NCBI RefSeq assembly: GCF_000383955.1
Contig: NZ_KB913013.1
Location: 2,958,694-3,022,693, forward strand
Source of the DNA: Rudanella lutea DSM 19387
GTDB lineage: Bacteria; Bacteroidota; Bacteroidia; Cytophagales; Spirosomataceae
DNA length: 64,000 bases
Reading direction: 5' to 3'
In this document: positions 33,504 to 41,797 of the stretch, one piece after another
How positions within the stretch are numbered: position 1 is the stretch's first letter
How the letters are laid out: every line of letters begins with the position of its first letter
Made by a program: the position numbers and the translations under genes
The notes under the pieces: model-generated
Database searches by the model: none
Told to the model about the DNA's origin: nothing
What the model saw: only the letters and a program-made list of their open reading frames with translations

Positions 33504-34196
33504 TTGAATTTACCCCGTATAGTCGTCATCATCCCGGCCTTCAACGAAGAGAACTCCGTGGGCAATGTGATCCGTGAAATCCCGGCCGATTACGTGCAGG
33601 AGGTGATCGTGGTCAATAACAACTCCAACGACCAAACCGCCGTAGAGGCCCGCCGGGCCGGAGCTACCGTGCTCGACGAGCCTGTGCAGGGCTACGGCCG
33701 GGCCTGCCTGACGGGCATTGTTTATGCTCAGAATTTAGAACCAAAACCCGACGTGGTCGTTTTTCTGGATGCCGACTATTCCGATTATCCCGCTGAACTG
33801 CCGCAGGTGGTGGCTCCCATTCTGACGGAGGGCTTCGACATGGTGATTGGCTCGCGGGCCCTGGGCAACCGGCAACGGGGTTCGATGACTCCCCAACAGG
33901 TGTTTGGCAACTGGCTGGCAACCACCCTGCTCCGGTGGCTGTACAACGTTCGGTACACGGATCTGGGGCCGTTTCGGGCCATTCGGATGGACCGGCTGCT
34001 GGCCCTCGACATGCGCGACCAAACCTACGGATGGACGGTTGAGATGCAGTTGAAGGCCGCCAAACAAAAAATGCGGGTCACGGAAGTTCCGGTGAATTAT
34101 CGCAAACGAATCGGGTTTTCGAAGATTTCGGGAACCGTAAAGGGAACGGTACTGGCTGGCTATAAAATTCTGACGACCATTTTCCGGTATCTGTAG
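33504..34196 (+). CDS. Glycosyltransferase family 2, DPM1-like
   Basis: A 230-residue cytoplasmic GT2 enzyme without membrane segments, resembling dolichol-phosphate mannosyl/undecaprenyl-phosphate glucosyl transferases. The GT-A fold shows IVVIIPAFNEENSVGNVIRE, the nucleotide-sugar DxD region VVVFLDADYSDYP, and the acceptor-side RKRIGFSKISGTVKG. There is no ATG before the conserved fold; a TTG at 33504 is proposed because the earlier TTG (33477) is part of a promoter-like box. It is followed by another GT2 and a GT87-like enzyme. The carrier lipid and sugar are inferred only. Confidence 0.85.
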   Translation: MNLPRIVVIIPAFNEENSVGNVIREIPADYVQEVIVVNNNSNDQTAVEARRAGATVLDEPVQGYGRACLTGIVYAQNLEPKPDVVVFLDADYSDYPAELPQVVAPILTEGFDMVIGSRALGNRQRGSMTPQQVFGNWLATTLLRWLYNVRYTDLGPFRAIRMDRLLALDMRDQTYGWTVEMQLKAAKQKMRVTEVPVNYRKRIGFSKISGTVKGTVLAGYKILTTIFRYL

Positions 34197-34254
34197 CCGG
34201 TTTGTAGTTATGCTGTTGGCATCGATTCTACCACTGAACACGCATTGACAACCT

Positions 34255-35790
34255 ATGGAAGTACTTGTTTTGATTTTGTACGGTCTGGCGCTGCTGCTGT
34301 TGTTTCTCTACAACCTGGGGCAGTTGAGCCTGATTCTGACGTACCTCCGTACAAAACAAAAACGGCAGGACAATATCCGCCCGGCCAACGCCATTCCGTG
34401 GGATCAGCTGCCGCCCGTGACGGTGCAGCTGCCGGTGTACAACGAGTTGTACGTAGCCGAACGGCTCATCGACTCGATGGTGAAGCTCCGGTACCCGGCC
34501 GACAAACTCGATATTCAGGTACTCGACGACTCGACCGACGAAACCGTCGAGATCATTGCCCGGCGGGTGGCCCTGTATCGGGAACAGGGTATTCCGATCC
34601 GGCACATTCGTCGGCCCGAGCGCAAGGGCTTCAAGGCTGGCGCACTCGCCTACGGCCTCACCCTCACCGACGCGCCGTTTGTGGCTATTTTCGACGCCGA
34701 CTTTGTTCCTGACCCCGATTTTCTGCTCAAAACCCTGCCCAACTTCGCCGACCCTAAAGTGGGCATCGTACAAACCCGCTGGGAACACCTCAACGAAGAC
34801 TTTTCGCTCATCACGCAGTTGCAGGCATTTGGGCTCAACGCTCATTTTACCATTGAGCAAAGCGGGCGGTACGCGGCCAATCTGTTTGCCAATTTCAACG
34901 GTACGGGGGGGGTATGGCGTCGGGCGGCCATCGACGATGCGGGCGGCTGGCACGCCGATACCCTCACCGAAGACCTCGACCTGAGCTACCGGGCGCAGTT
35001 GCGGGGCTGGAAATTCAGCTACCGCGAAGACGTGACCTCACCCGCTGAGTTGCCCGTGGCTATGGACGCCCTTAAATCGCAGCAGTACCGCTGGATGAAA
35101 GGAGCCGCCGAGGTGGCCCGCAAAATGTACGGCACCGTGTTGCGCACGCCGGGAATTCCGCTCAAAACCAAGCTCCATGCCGGTATGCACCTGTTCAGCA
35201 GTGCCACATTTATTCTGGTGCTGGTGCTGGGGGTGCTGAGTGTGCCGCTGCTTTACATCCGGGCGCGGCACCCTGAGTGGGAAGTGGTTTTTTACATCAT
35301 CAATTTCTTCCAGCTCAACCTGTTTATCCTCATCTCGTTTTATGGAATTCCGTACGTTTTGTACTCCCAGAAACGAAAGGCGATGGTCGCGTTTTACTTC
35401 CCGATGTACTCGTCGCTCATGATGGGTCTGTCGTTGCACAACACCATTGCGGTGCTGGAGGGGTACCTGGGCAAGAAAACACCGTTTGTGCGGACGCCAA
35501 AGTTCAACGCCAACAAAACCGGCGATTTATGGCAAACCAACAAGTACATTGGCCGACAAATTACGTGGCTCACCGTAGCCGAGGGCTTGCTGGCGCTTTA
35601 CTTTGTGGGCGGGCTGGTACTGGCCTTTTACGTGCAGGATTTCCGAATGTTTTTTCTGCACATCATGCTGATGGTCGGGTTTGCCATGGTTTGTTATTAC
35701 TCACTGAACCATTCGTTTACAGTGCGCCGAACGGCCATCAGACCTTCGACCAGCCCCATGCCCCAGCCGACCCAGTCGGTACCGATCTGA
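34255..35790 (+). CDS. Processive-type membrane GT2 (cellulose-synthase-like)
   Basis: A 511-residue membrane glycosyltransferase. It has one N-terminal span, a GT-A domain (about 50-290), then four or five C-terminal spans. All GT2 motifs are present: DDS (91-93), DAD (147-149), TED (238-240) and QQYRW (276-280). This pattern occurs in cellulose-synthase-like, beta-mannan/glucan and ceramide-glucosyltransferase-like enzymes. It probably extends or starts an extracellular or lipid-linked glycan. It follows the DPM1-like gene and precedes a GT87-like gene. The product is unknown. Confidence 0.88.
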   Translation: MEVLVLILYGLALLLLFLYNLGQLSLILTYLRTKQKRQDNIRPANAIPWDQLPPVTVQLPVYNELYVAERLIDSMVKLRYPADKLDIQVLDDSTDETVEIIARRVALYREQGIPIRHIRRPERKGFKAGALAYGLTLTDAPFVAIFDADFVPDPDFLLKTLPNFADPKVGIVQTRWEHLNEDFSLITQLQAFGLNAHFTIEQSGRYAANLFANFNGTGGVWRRAAIDDAGGWHADTLTEDLDLSYRAQLRGWKFSYREDVTSPAELPVAMDALKSQQYRWMKGAAEVARKMYGTVLRTPGIPLKTKLHAGMHLFSSATFILVLVLGVLSVPLLYIRARHPEWEVVFYIINFFQLNLFILISFYGIPYVLYSQKRKAMVAFYFPMYSSLMMGLSLHNTIAVLEGYLGKKTPFVRTPKFNANKTGDLWQTNKYIGRQITWLTVAEGLLALYFVGGLVLAFYVQDFRMFFLHIMLMVGFAMVCYYSLNHSFTVRRTAIRPSTSPMPQPTQSVPI

Positions 35791-35839
35791 GCGGTTGCTG
35801 TGCCCGGCCGCTCCGCCATCCGAAGCGGCACGTTTTACC

Positions 35840-37360
35840 ATGACCGTAACCCCGATCCGCGTGGGCTGGCTTATTCTGTCGTCGGCCCTGTTTGTTTTAA
35901 TAGCCTACACCCTTCAGCGAACCCAGTTTGCGGGCCTGCTCGGGCTGTATTTTCTGGCCGTTTGGGGGTACTCCCTACGGATCAAATCGCTACCGGCTAC
36001 GGGCTCACACCCCGACCGGTTTCTGCTTCTTGCGGCCGTGCTGTTTCGGGTGATCCTGTTGTTGGCCCCGCCCAACCTCTCCGACGATTACGCCCGGTTT
36101 ATCTGGGATGGTAGGTTGCTTGTTCATGGTTTCAACCCGTACCTGTACTTGCCCCGGTCGCTGGTCGGCTCCAACATAGCGGAAGCGGCCAACCTTACGC
36201 CCGACCTGTTCGCCCGGCTCAACTCACCCGATTATTTTACGGTGTACCCTCCGCTCAACCAGGCGTTTTTTGGGTTGGCGGCCTGGCTTGGGGGCGATAA
36301 TCTGTCGGCTTCGGTTATCTGGCTACGGGTGCCTATCCTACTGGCCGAACTGGGTACTATTTTCCTCCTGCCCAAACTGTTACAGCGACTGGGCCAAAAC
36401 CCCAATCTGGCCTGTTTGTATACCCTCAACCCGCTGGTGATTCTGGAACTGACGGGAAATATTCACTTTGAGGGAGTAGTGATTTTCTTTTGTATCGGGG
36501 CAGTTTGGGCGCTCAAAGAGATTGGGTCCAATTCAGTTAATGAAGCCACAGAGATGTCATCTCTCGATGTAGACTCTAATTTGGAAGCTCAAGCCCCAGA
36601 GATGACATCTCTTCAAACAAACTCTGGCACCGGGGCTCGATTCCCAGAGATGTCATCTCTCAATACAACCCCGGCTAATCAGCACCCGGAGACGCTCACC
36701 GGGCAGCCCCGATCGCTCTGGCGTTCGGCTCTCCTGCTCGCTCTGGCTGTTTCGACTAAACTGCTGCCTTTGCTGGGGTTGCCCTTGCTGATTCGGTATC
36801 TCGGCTGGAAGCGTGGGCTCCTCTACAGCACCTTTGTCGGGCTGATTACCGGGCTACTTTTCCTGCCATTTGCCAGCGTGGAACTGGTGCAGAATGTCGG
36901 GGCAAGCATCAACCTGTATTTTCAGAAATTCGAGTTCAACGCCAGTGTGTATTATCTGATTCGGGAGGTTGGGTACTGGCTGATGGGCTACAACGTGATC
37001 CAGAAAGTCGGGCATTGGCTACCTCTGGTTACACTTGGGGGTATTGGCTGGCTTGCGTTTGGGGCCCGGAACCTCACGTTTGGGATTCGGCTGTTGCTTT
37101 CGCTCACGTTGTATTTCGCCCTGGCTACCACCGTTCACCCTTGGTACTGTACCCTGCTGGTGGCCGTTGCGCCGTTTACGCCCTTCCGGTACCCACTCGT
37201 ATGGTCGGCCTTGATTTGGGTATCGTATGCTACCTACCAAACCGAAGCCTACCGTGAAAACCTCTGGCTGACAGCCGCCGAGTACGTAACCGTGCTGGCC
37301 GTCGGGCTAGCGGAGTGGTGGCAATACACGCGGAAACTAGACGTCGAACCGAGGCAATAG
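35840..37360 (+). CDS. GT87/DUF2029-like membrane mannosyltransferase with repeat insert
   Basis: A 506-residue polytopic membrane protein with about ten hydrophobic segments, resembling GT87/DUF2029 polyprenol-linked sugar transferases. An acidic DD pair follows the first spans (NLSDDYARFIWDGRLLVHG), as in GT-C enzymes. An unusual hydrophilic insert (about residues 235-290) lies between membrane segments. It holds three copies of a palindromic 15-bp DNA unit at 48-nt period, translated as EMSSL/EMTSL/EMSSL. The start at 35840 gives a normal membrane leader; the frame is open upstream to 35795. It ends the three-gene glycan operon. Confidence 0.82.
   Translation: MTVTPIRVGWLILSSALFVLIAYTLQRTQFAGLLGLYFLAVWGYSLRIKSLPATGSHPDRFLLLAAVLFRVILLLAPPNLSDDYARFIWDGRLLVHGFNPYLYLPRSLVGSNIAEAANLTPDLFARLNSPDYFTVYPPLNQAFFGLAAWLGGDNLSASVIWLRVPILLAELGTIFLLPKLLQRLGQNPNLACLYTLNPLVILELTGNIHFEGVVIFFCIGAVWALKEIGSNSVNEATEMSSLDVDSNLEAQAPEMTSLQTNSGTGARFPEMSSLNTTPANQHPETLTGQPRSLWRSALLLALAVSTKLLPLLGLPLLIRYLGWKRGLLYSTFVGLITGLLFLPFASVELVQNVGASINLYFQKFEFNASVYYLIREVGYWLMGYNVIQKVGHWLPLVTLGGIGWLAFGARNLTFGIRLLLSLTLYFALATTVHPWYCTLLVAVAPFTPFRYPLVWSALIWVSYATYQTEAYRENLWLTAAEYVTVLAVGLAEWWQYTRKLDVEPRQ
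36550..36660 (+). repeat. Three palindromic 15-mers at exact 48-nt period, inside the GT87 gene
   Basis: The core unit is AGAGATGTCATCTCT (copies at 36550-36564 and 36646-36660) or AGAGATGACATCTCT (36598-36612). All three are palindromic around one base. Spacing is exactly 48, or 16 codons, so the frame is kept. The spacer sequences are similar but diverged (both have ACTCT and GGCTC-like words). The repeat codes for a hydrophilic loop. Confidence 0.85.
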
Positions 37361-37383
37361 GCAAGATTGTATTGGCTTAATAC

Positions 37384-37391
37384 TATTTTTG
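37384..37391 (+). promoter_or_regulatory. Candidate -7 box TATTTTTG for the acyl-CoA dehydrogenase gene
   Basis: An exact TAnnTTTG match 61 bases before the ATG at 37453. A TTG lies 14 bases upstream of the box, shorter than the usual spacing. Confidence 0.4.
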
Positions 37392-37452
37392 GCTTATTGA
37401 TAGATGCCTGGGTGCATTTAACCCGTGCCTCTATCTACAATCATCAAACAAC

Positions 37453-38682
37453 ATGGAACCAATCTTTGCCACCGAGCGCACCCGTACCCTTATCCCGCGC
37501 ATCCGGGAGTTTGTGCTCAACGAACTCGTCCCGCTCGAAACCACCGATCACCTCACGGGTAATTTTTCCAAAGTCGCCCAGATTCTCGATCAAAAACGCG
37601 AGCTGGTGCGCAAAGCCGGGCTTTGGGGCCTGCAACATAGCGAGGCCGAAGGCGGCCTGGGACTGTCGCTCTGCGAGTTTGGGCAGGTGAGCGAGGTGCT
37701 GGCCTGGACGCCCTTTGGCCATTACACCTTCAATTGTCAGGCCCCCGACATTGGCAATATGGAACTGATGCACAAGTATGCCTCCGAAGACATCAAAAAC
37801 CGGTTTCTGGAGCCGCTGAAAGAAGGCCACATCCGGTCGTGCTTTTCAATGACCGAGCCCGAGTTTGCCGGCTCAAACCCCACCCAACTGGGCACAACGG
37901 CCGTTCGGGATGGGAATGAGTACATCATCAACGGCCATAAATGGTTTACCTCCTCAGCCGATGGGGCCGCGTTTGCCGTGGTGATGGCCGTGACCAACCC
38001 CGATGCCGCCCCGCACAAACGCGCCAGCATGATTGTGGTGCCTACCGATACGCCGGGGTTTGAACTGGTGCGCAACATCTCGATCATGGGCGACCCTTCC
38101 GACCACTGGGGCAGCCACGCCGAGGTGCGCTACACGGACGCACGCGTACCCGCCGACAACCTGATTGGGGGTGAGGGCATGGGCTTCCTGCTAGCGCAGG
38201 AACGGCTGGGACCGGGCCGGATTCACCATTGTATGCGCTGGATTGGCATTGCCGAACGCTGCTTCGACCTGATGTGCCGCCGGGCGGCCACCCGCGAAAT
38301 AGAGCCGGGCGTGATGCTGGGCGAGAAGCAGTTTATTCAGGGATTCATTGCCGAAAGCCGGGCCGAAATTGACGCTTCCCGACTGATGGTGCTCCGTACC
38401 GCCCGCAACATCGACGAGCAGGGAGCCGCAGCCGTTCGCAACGAGATTTCGACCATCAAATTTTTTGTGGCCAACATGATGCTTCGGGTAGTCGACCGGG
38501 CCATTCAGGTGCATGGCGCCCTGGGCGTGACCGACGATGTACTGCTGGGCTGGTACTACCGGCACGAGCGCGGGGCCCGTATTTACGACGGTGCCGACGA
38601 AGTCCACAAAACCGCCCTCGCCCGGAGTATTTTAAAGAATTACGGCCTGGATACGCGCAAGAAAGTTGCCGAACGGGTTTAG
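37453..38682 (+). CDS. Acyl-CoA dehydrogenase (ACAD10/11-like)
   Basis: A 409-residue FAD-dependent acyl-CoA dehydrogenase. Family motifs include CFSMTEPEFAGSNPTQL, NGHKWFTSSADGAAFAVVMA, and near the end IQVHGALGVTDDVLL, RIYDGADEVHKTALARSILK. The N-terminal and C-terminal parts resemble the ACAD10/11 subgroup. A kinase-like APH gene follows after 140 bases. In mitochondrial ACAD10/11 the two domains are fused, and in the Pseudomonas levulinate operon they are separate proteins. There they convert 4-hydroxyacyl-CoA via a 4-phospho intermediate. The same pathway is inferred here. Confidence 0.9.
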   Translation: MEPIFATERTRTLIPRIREFVLNELVPLETTDHLTGNFSKVAQILDQKRELVRKAGLWGLQHSEAEGGLGLSLCEFGQVSEVLAWTPFGHYTFNCQAPDIGNMELMHKYASEDIKNRFLEPLKEGHIRSCFSMTEPEFAGSNPTQLGTTAVRDGNEYIINGHKWFTSSADGAAFAVVMAVTNPDAAPHKRASMIVVPTDTPGFELVRNISIMGDPSDHWGSHAEVRYTDARVPADNLIGGEGMGFLLAQERLGPGRIHHCMRWIGIAERCFDLMCRRAATREIEPGVMLGEKQFIQGFIAESRAEIDASRLMVLRTARNIDEQGAAAVRNEISTIKFFVANMMLRVVDRAIQVHGALGVTDDVLLGWYYRHERGARIYDGADEVHKTALARSILKNYGLDTRKKVAERV

Positions 38683-38702
38683 AAGAACTGTGATCGAGTG
38701 AG

Positions 38703-38787
38703 GTGTACAACGGGTTGGTAACCCGTTGGGCCGACAGGCCAGAATTTTAGGCTTAACAGCCCAACGGGTTACCAACCCGTTGTACAC
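38703..38787. repeat. 28-bp perfect inverted repeat with self-palindromic arms
   Basis: Arms 38703-38730 and 38760-38787 are perfect reverse complements. Each arm is itself a hairpin (ACGGGTT-GGT-AACCCGT), so both a long stem and a cruciform with two small stems can form. It lies in the 140-base gap between the dehydrogenase and kinase genes, so it may reduce or regulate read-through. Confidence 0.85.
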
Positions 38788-38822
38788 TCCTACCGCTACA
38801 CAATTTTGAAATACACCCCCTT

Positions 38823-39884
38823 ATGACTCCTCAAGACACCGCCAAACCGATTCGGCCGGGTGAAGAACTCGATCAGGCTGCCCTGCAAACCTATTTCGAC
38901 GACAGGCAAACCGGCATTGGTCCGATTGCTGAAATCACTCAGTTTCCGGGTGGGTACTCTAACCTGACCTACCTGATTCGCACCCAAACGGGCGAGTACG
39001 TGTTGCGTCGGCCGCCATTTGGGGCTAAAGACATAAAGGGCGGGCACGATATGGGCCGGGAGTTTCGGGTATTGTCGCTGTTGCAGTCGGCGGGGTACGG
39101 GCGGGCGCCCAAGCCGGTCGTTTTTTGCGAAGACGAGGCCGTGATGGGTTGTCCCTTTTACGTGATGGAGCGGGTACCGGGCGTGATTCTGCGGGCGCAG
39201 ACAGCCCCCAACATGAACCTCTCACCCGACACCATGCGCCACCTGTCTGAACGGCTGGTAGACGAACTGGCGGCCCTGCACGCGCTGGATATTGGGCAAA
39301 CCAATCTGTCACAACTGGGCAAGCCCGAGGGCTATATCCGTCGGCAGGTAGAGGGCTGGCACAAACGCTATCTGGCTTCCCAAACCGACGATCTGCCCGC
39401 TATGACCGAGCTGGCCCGCTGGCTCGATCAGACCATGCCCACCGAGAACCCACCGACCCTGCTGCACAACGATTTCAAATACGACAACGTGGTGCTGTCC
39501 CCCGATTTGCAGGACATTCGGGTGGTGCTGGACTGGGAGATGTGTACCGTGGGCGACCCGCTCATGGATGTGGGTACCTCACTCTCGTACTGGGCCGAAG
39601 CCGACGATGACCCCTTCCGAAAATCGTTTAACCTGACGTGGCTCCCCGGCAACCTCACCCGGCAGGAATTTGCCGATCGCTACGCCGACCGCTCCGGCCG
39701 CGACCTCTCGAATATCCTGTACTACTACGTGTTTGGCCTGTTCAAAAACGCGGTGGTGATCCAGCAGATTTACGCCCGTTACAAAAAGGGCCTCACCTCC
39801 GACGAACGCTTTGCGGGCCTGCTCGCGGGGGTACAGGCTCTCTCGCGGCATGGCGTTGAGGCTGTGGAGAGAGGGAGGTTGTGA
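38823..39884 (+). CDS. APH-family phosphotransferase (4-hydroxyacyl-CoA kinase-like)
   Basis: A 353-residue kinase-fold protein of the aminoglycoside phosphotransferase (APH) superfamily, in the branch fused to acyl-CoA dehydrogenase in ACAD10/11. The catalytic loop HNDFKYDN is at residues 215-222 with Asp217, and the metal-binding VLDWEMCTVGDPLMDVG follows. The N-terminal ATP-binding region includes GGYSNLTYLIRT. It follows the ACAD gene, so it probably phosphorylates the 4-hydroxyl group of a hydroxyacyl-CoA. That reaction is inferred from neighbourhood and family, not shown. Confidence 0.87.
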   Translation: MTPQDTAKPIRPGEELDQAALQTYFDDRQTGIGPIAEITQFPGGYSNLTYLIRTQTGEYVLRRPPFGAKDIKGGHDMGREFRVLSLLQSAGYGRAPKPVVFCEDEAVMGCPFYVMERVPGVILRAQTAPNMNLSPDTMRHLSERLVDELAALHALDIGQTNLSQLGKPEGYIRRQVEGWHKRYLASQTDDLPAMTELARWLDQTMPTENPPTLLHNDFKYDNVVLSPDLQDIRVVLDWEMCTVGDPLMDVGTSLSYWAEADDDPFRKSFNLTWLPGNLTRQEFADRYADRSGRDLSNILYYYVFGLFKNAVVIQQIYARYKKGLTSDERFAGLLAGVQALSRHGVEAVERGRL

Positions 39885-40038
39885 GTGACCGGGGCTTTCC
39901 GGCCCCGAAGAAGGATAGCCAAAAGTGTTCGTAAAATTGTAGGGTTTCAAACTAACAGGCCAATTTTTACCTTTAGCTTAGATGCTCTGAAAATTCGTCT
40001 GTTCACGAGTTATGCGCGATACAATAACCTACAGGAAG

Positions 40039-41406
40039 ATGCTCAAAAATATAGTCTCTCTAATCCTTTTCCTGGGAGTAACTCAGCTATACGCCCAAAA
40101 GACAATCTACTTCAAAACCCTCAATGAGAAATCTATTGTAGTTAAGCTAAACAATGACCCAGGTGTATTTCCTTTTGATGAAATTCCTAATCCATTTGAA
40201 ATTGGGTTACCCAAAAATTCAAAACTAGATTTTGTATTACCCAATGATTCTCTACAAGTAGTTTTAAAAGAAAAAATTACGATCAGTATTTACAGGCAAG
40301 AAAAAAGAGATACTATCAAATTACATTTTAATCCAGTTGACATCGTAACCTTTGACCCTGCCTTCAAGAACAAGCACGATGGAAAGGTAAACATCGACAT
40401 TCCCGAGGTATATGAATTGATGAATGTCCTAATAGCTATTACCCCTACAGGAATAGCTGATAAAAATTTGATTTATACTTCTTCGGACTACTATAAAAGC
40501 GTGTTGTCCTATTTCACAAGCTACAAAACAGAAAAAGCTGTATTAGTTATAGATACTTTGTTGAAAAATGACAATTACTATAATTTAAAGATGGACAGCT
40601 ACTCTTTCCTGTTCAATGACAATGATGAAATCGTACCACACCCTAACTACCATGTTATTAATTGGAGCAATATCAATTCTATAAGTCCAACCTTATTGAA
40701 AGAAATGAATGAATTTGCTAGAAAATCTAATTTTAGAACGTTTTATACCAACAATAGAGAGGTTTATAAAGAGCAAATAAGATTCTACAAAAAGGATGTA
40801 GACTTTGGCCGGATGGTTTCCTGGTTATCGTTGAACTTCCCAACCACAAAATACAACTACTACAATGTGCTGTTTTCACCACTGGTATATGGGAATCAAT
40901 CCACACAACATTTTGAGGATAATGGATTTAAAGAGGCTCAACTACACGTAAACTTTCCTTACTATAACCAGGAACAGGCAAAAACAATGAGAAAATCGTA
41001 TAAACTGTTTCGTGGAAATATTTTATTTACGGAGTTAAATCATAACTTCATCAACCCGGAAGCCGAAAAATATGCCACTAAAATCAAATCGATATTGACA
41101 GACTTATCAAAATGGGAAGAAACCGGTAAAGCAGCGCAACTAGGGTACCCATCTCCGATGGCATGTTTTGACGAATACATGAACTGGGGCCTGGTTTCGC
41201 TGTATTTGAGTGACTATTCAGACCCCAAAGACCTCCCTGTAATTATTGAAAACCTGAATAGTTACATGACAAATTATAGAGGCTTTACAAAGTTTACTGC
41301 CTTCAATGAATACCTATTGAGCTTGTACAAGAGCAAAAAAAGTAAAACGACCGTTGCGGACTTATATCCACAAATCATTAACTGGTTTGAGAAAAACAAT
41401 AACTAA
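40039..41406 (+). CDS. DUF4932 protein, AT-rich and probably acquired
   Basis: A 455-residue exported protein of the DUF4932 family, proposed metalloprotease-like. A signal peptide covers about residues 1-19 (MLKNIVSLILFLGVTQLYA). The family motif HExxH..N appears here as TELNHNFINP (Thr331, Glu332, His335), so the first His is replaced by Thr and zinc binding may be impaired. Codon use and base composition are much more AT-rich than the rest of the window, a sign of transfer. The start at 40039 gives the best signal peptide; an ATG at 40012 would add nine polar residues. Confidence 0.72.
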   Translation: MLKNIVSLILFLGVTQLYAQKTIYFKTLNEKSIVVKLNNDPGVFPFDEIPNPFEIGLPKNSKLDFVLPNDSLQVVLKEKITISIYRQEKRDTIKLHFNPVDIVTFDPAFKNKHDGKVNIDIPEVYELMNVLIAITPTGIADKNLIYTSSDYYKSVLSYFTSYKTEKAVLVIDTLLKNDNYYNLKMDSYSFLFNDNDEIVPHPNYHVINWSNINSISPTLLKEMNEFARKSNFRTFYTNNREVYKEQIRFYKKDVDFGRMVSWLSLNFPTTKYNYYNVLFSPLVYGNQSTQHFEDNGFKEAQLHVNFPYYNQEQAKTMRKSYKLFRGNILFTELNHNFINPEAEKYATKIKSILTDLSKWEETGKAAQLGYPSPMACFDEYMNWGLVSLYLSDYSDPKDLPVIIENLNSYMTNYRGFTKFTAFNEYLLSLYKSKKSKTTVADLYPQIINWFEKNNN

Positions 41407-41797
41407 ACGCACTGTACGTAACAAGGTATTTCCAGATGCAGGGCTTACTGACCACTCTGCTTACACTATAGTACAAAAGCTTTAGAGCGGGGACTTTTGT
41501 AGTCTATCTGTATACAACAACCGTGATACTTATGTATATTGGATGCGATTGGTTTGCCTCGCAATCAATGTTTACGAGCACATAACCAATTATTTATGCC
41601 CAAAATGCAACAGTAGGCATCCCTCGTACCGTATGTGCACATGGAGGGAGATGGAGGGGACGGCATCCACACAAACAGTAGCGATTCATCTTGGTGTAAT
41701 ATCTTCAACGGTAACGCGTTCAGAATACCAAATGACTGAGCATAAGCTAAGTAGGCTTATGCAATTTTTATACCCAGTAACACCACCGTACACAATC
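41407..41797. other. AT-rich gap upstream of the peroxidase gene
   Basis: About 390 bases of AT-rich sequence between the DUF4932 gene and the peroxidase. Open frames here show no plausible protein features. I see no clear promoter, repeat or RNA. Confidence 0.5.

Noticed and set aside
41543-41797. Long N-terminal extension of the cytochrome c peroxidase
   Set aside because: The extra 85 residues have no export leader and are AT-rich. The ATG at 41798 gives a proper lipoprotein-like leader.
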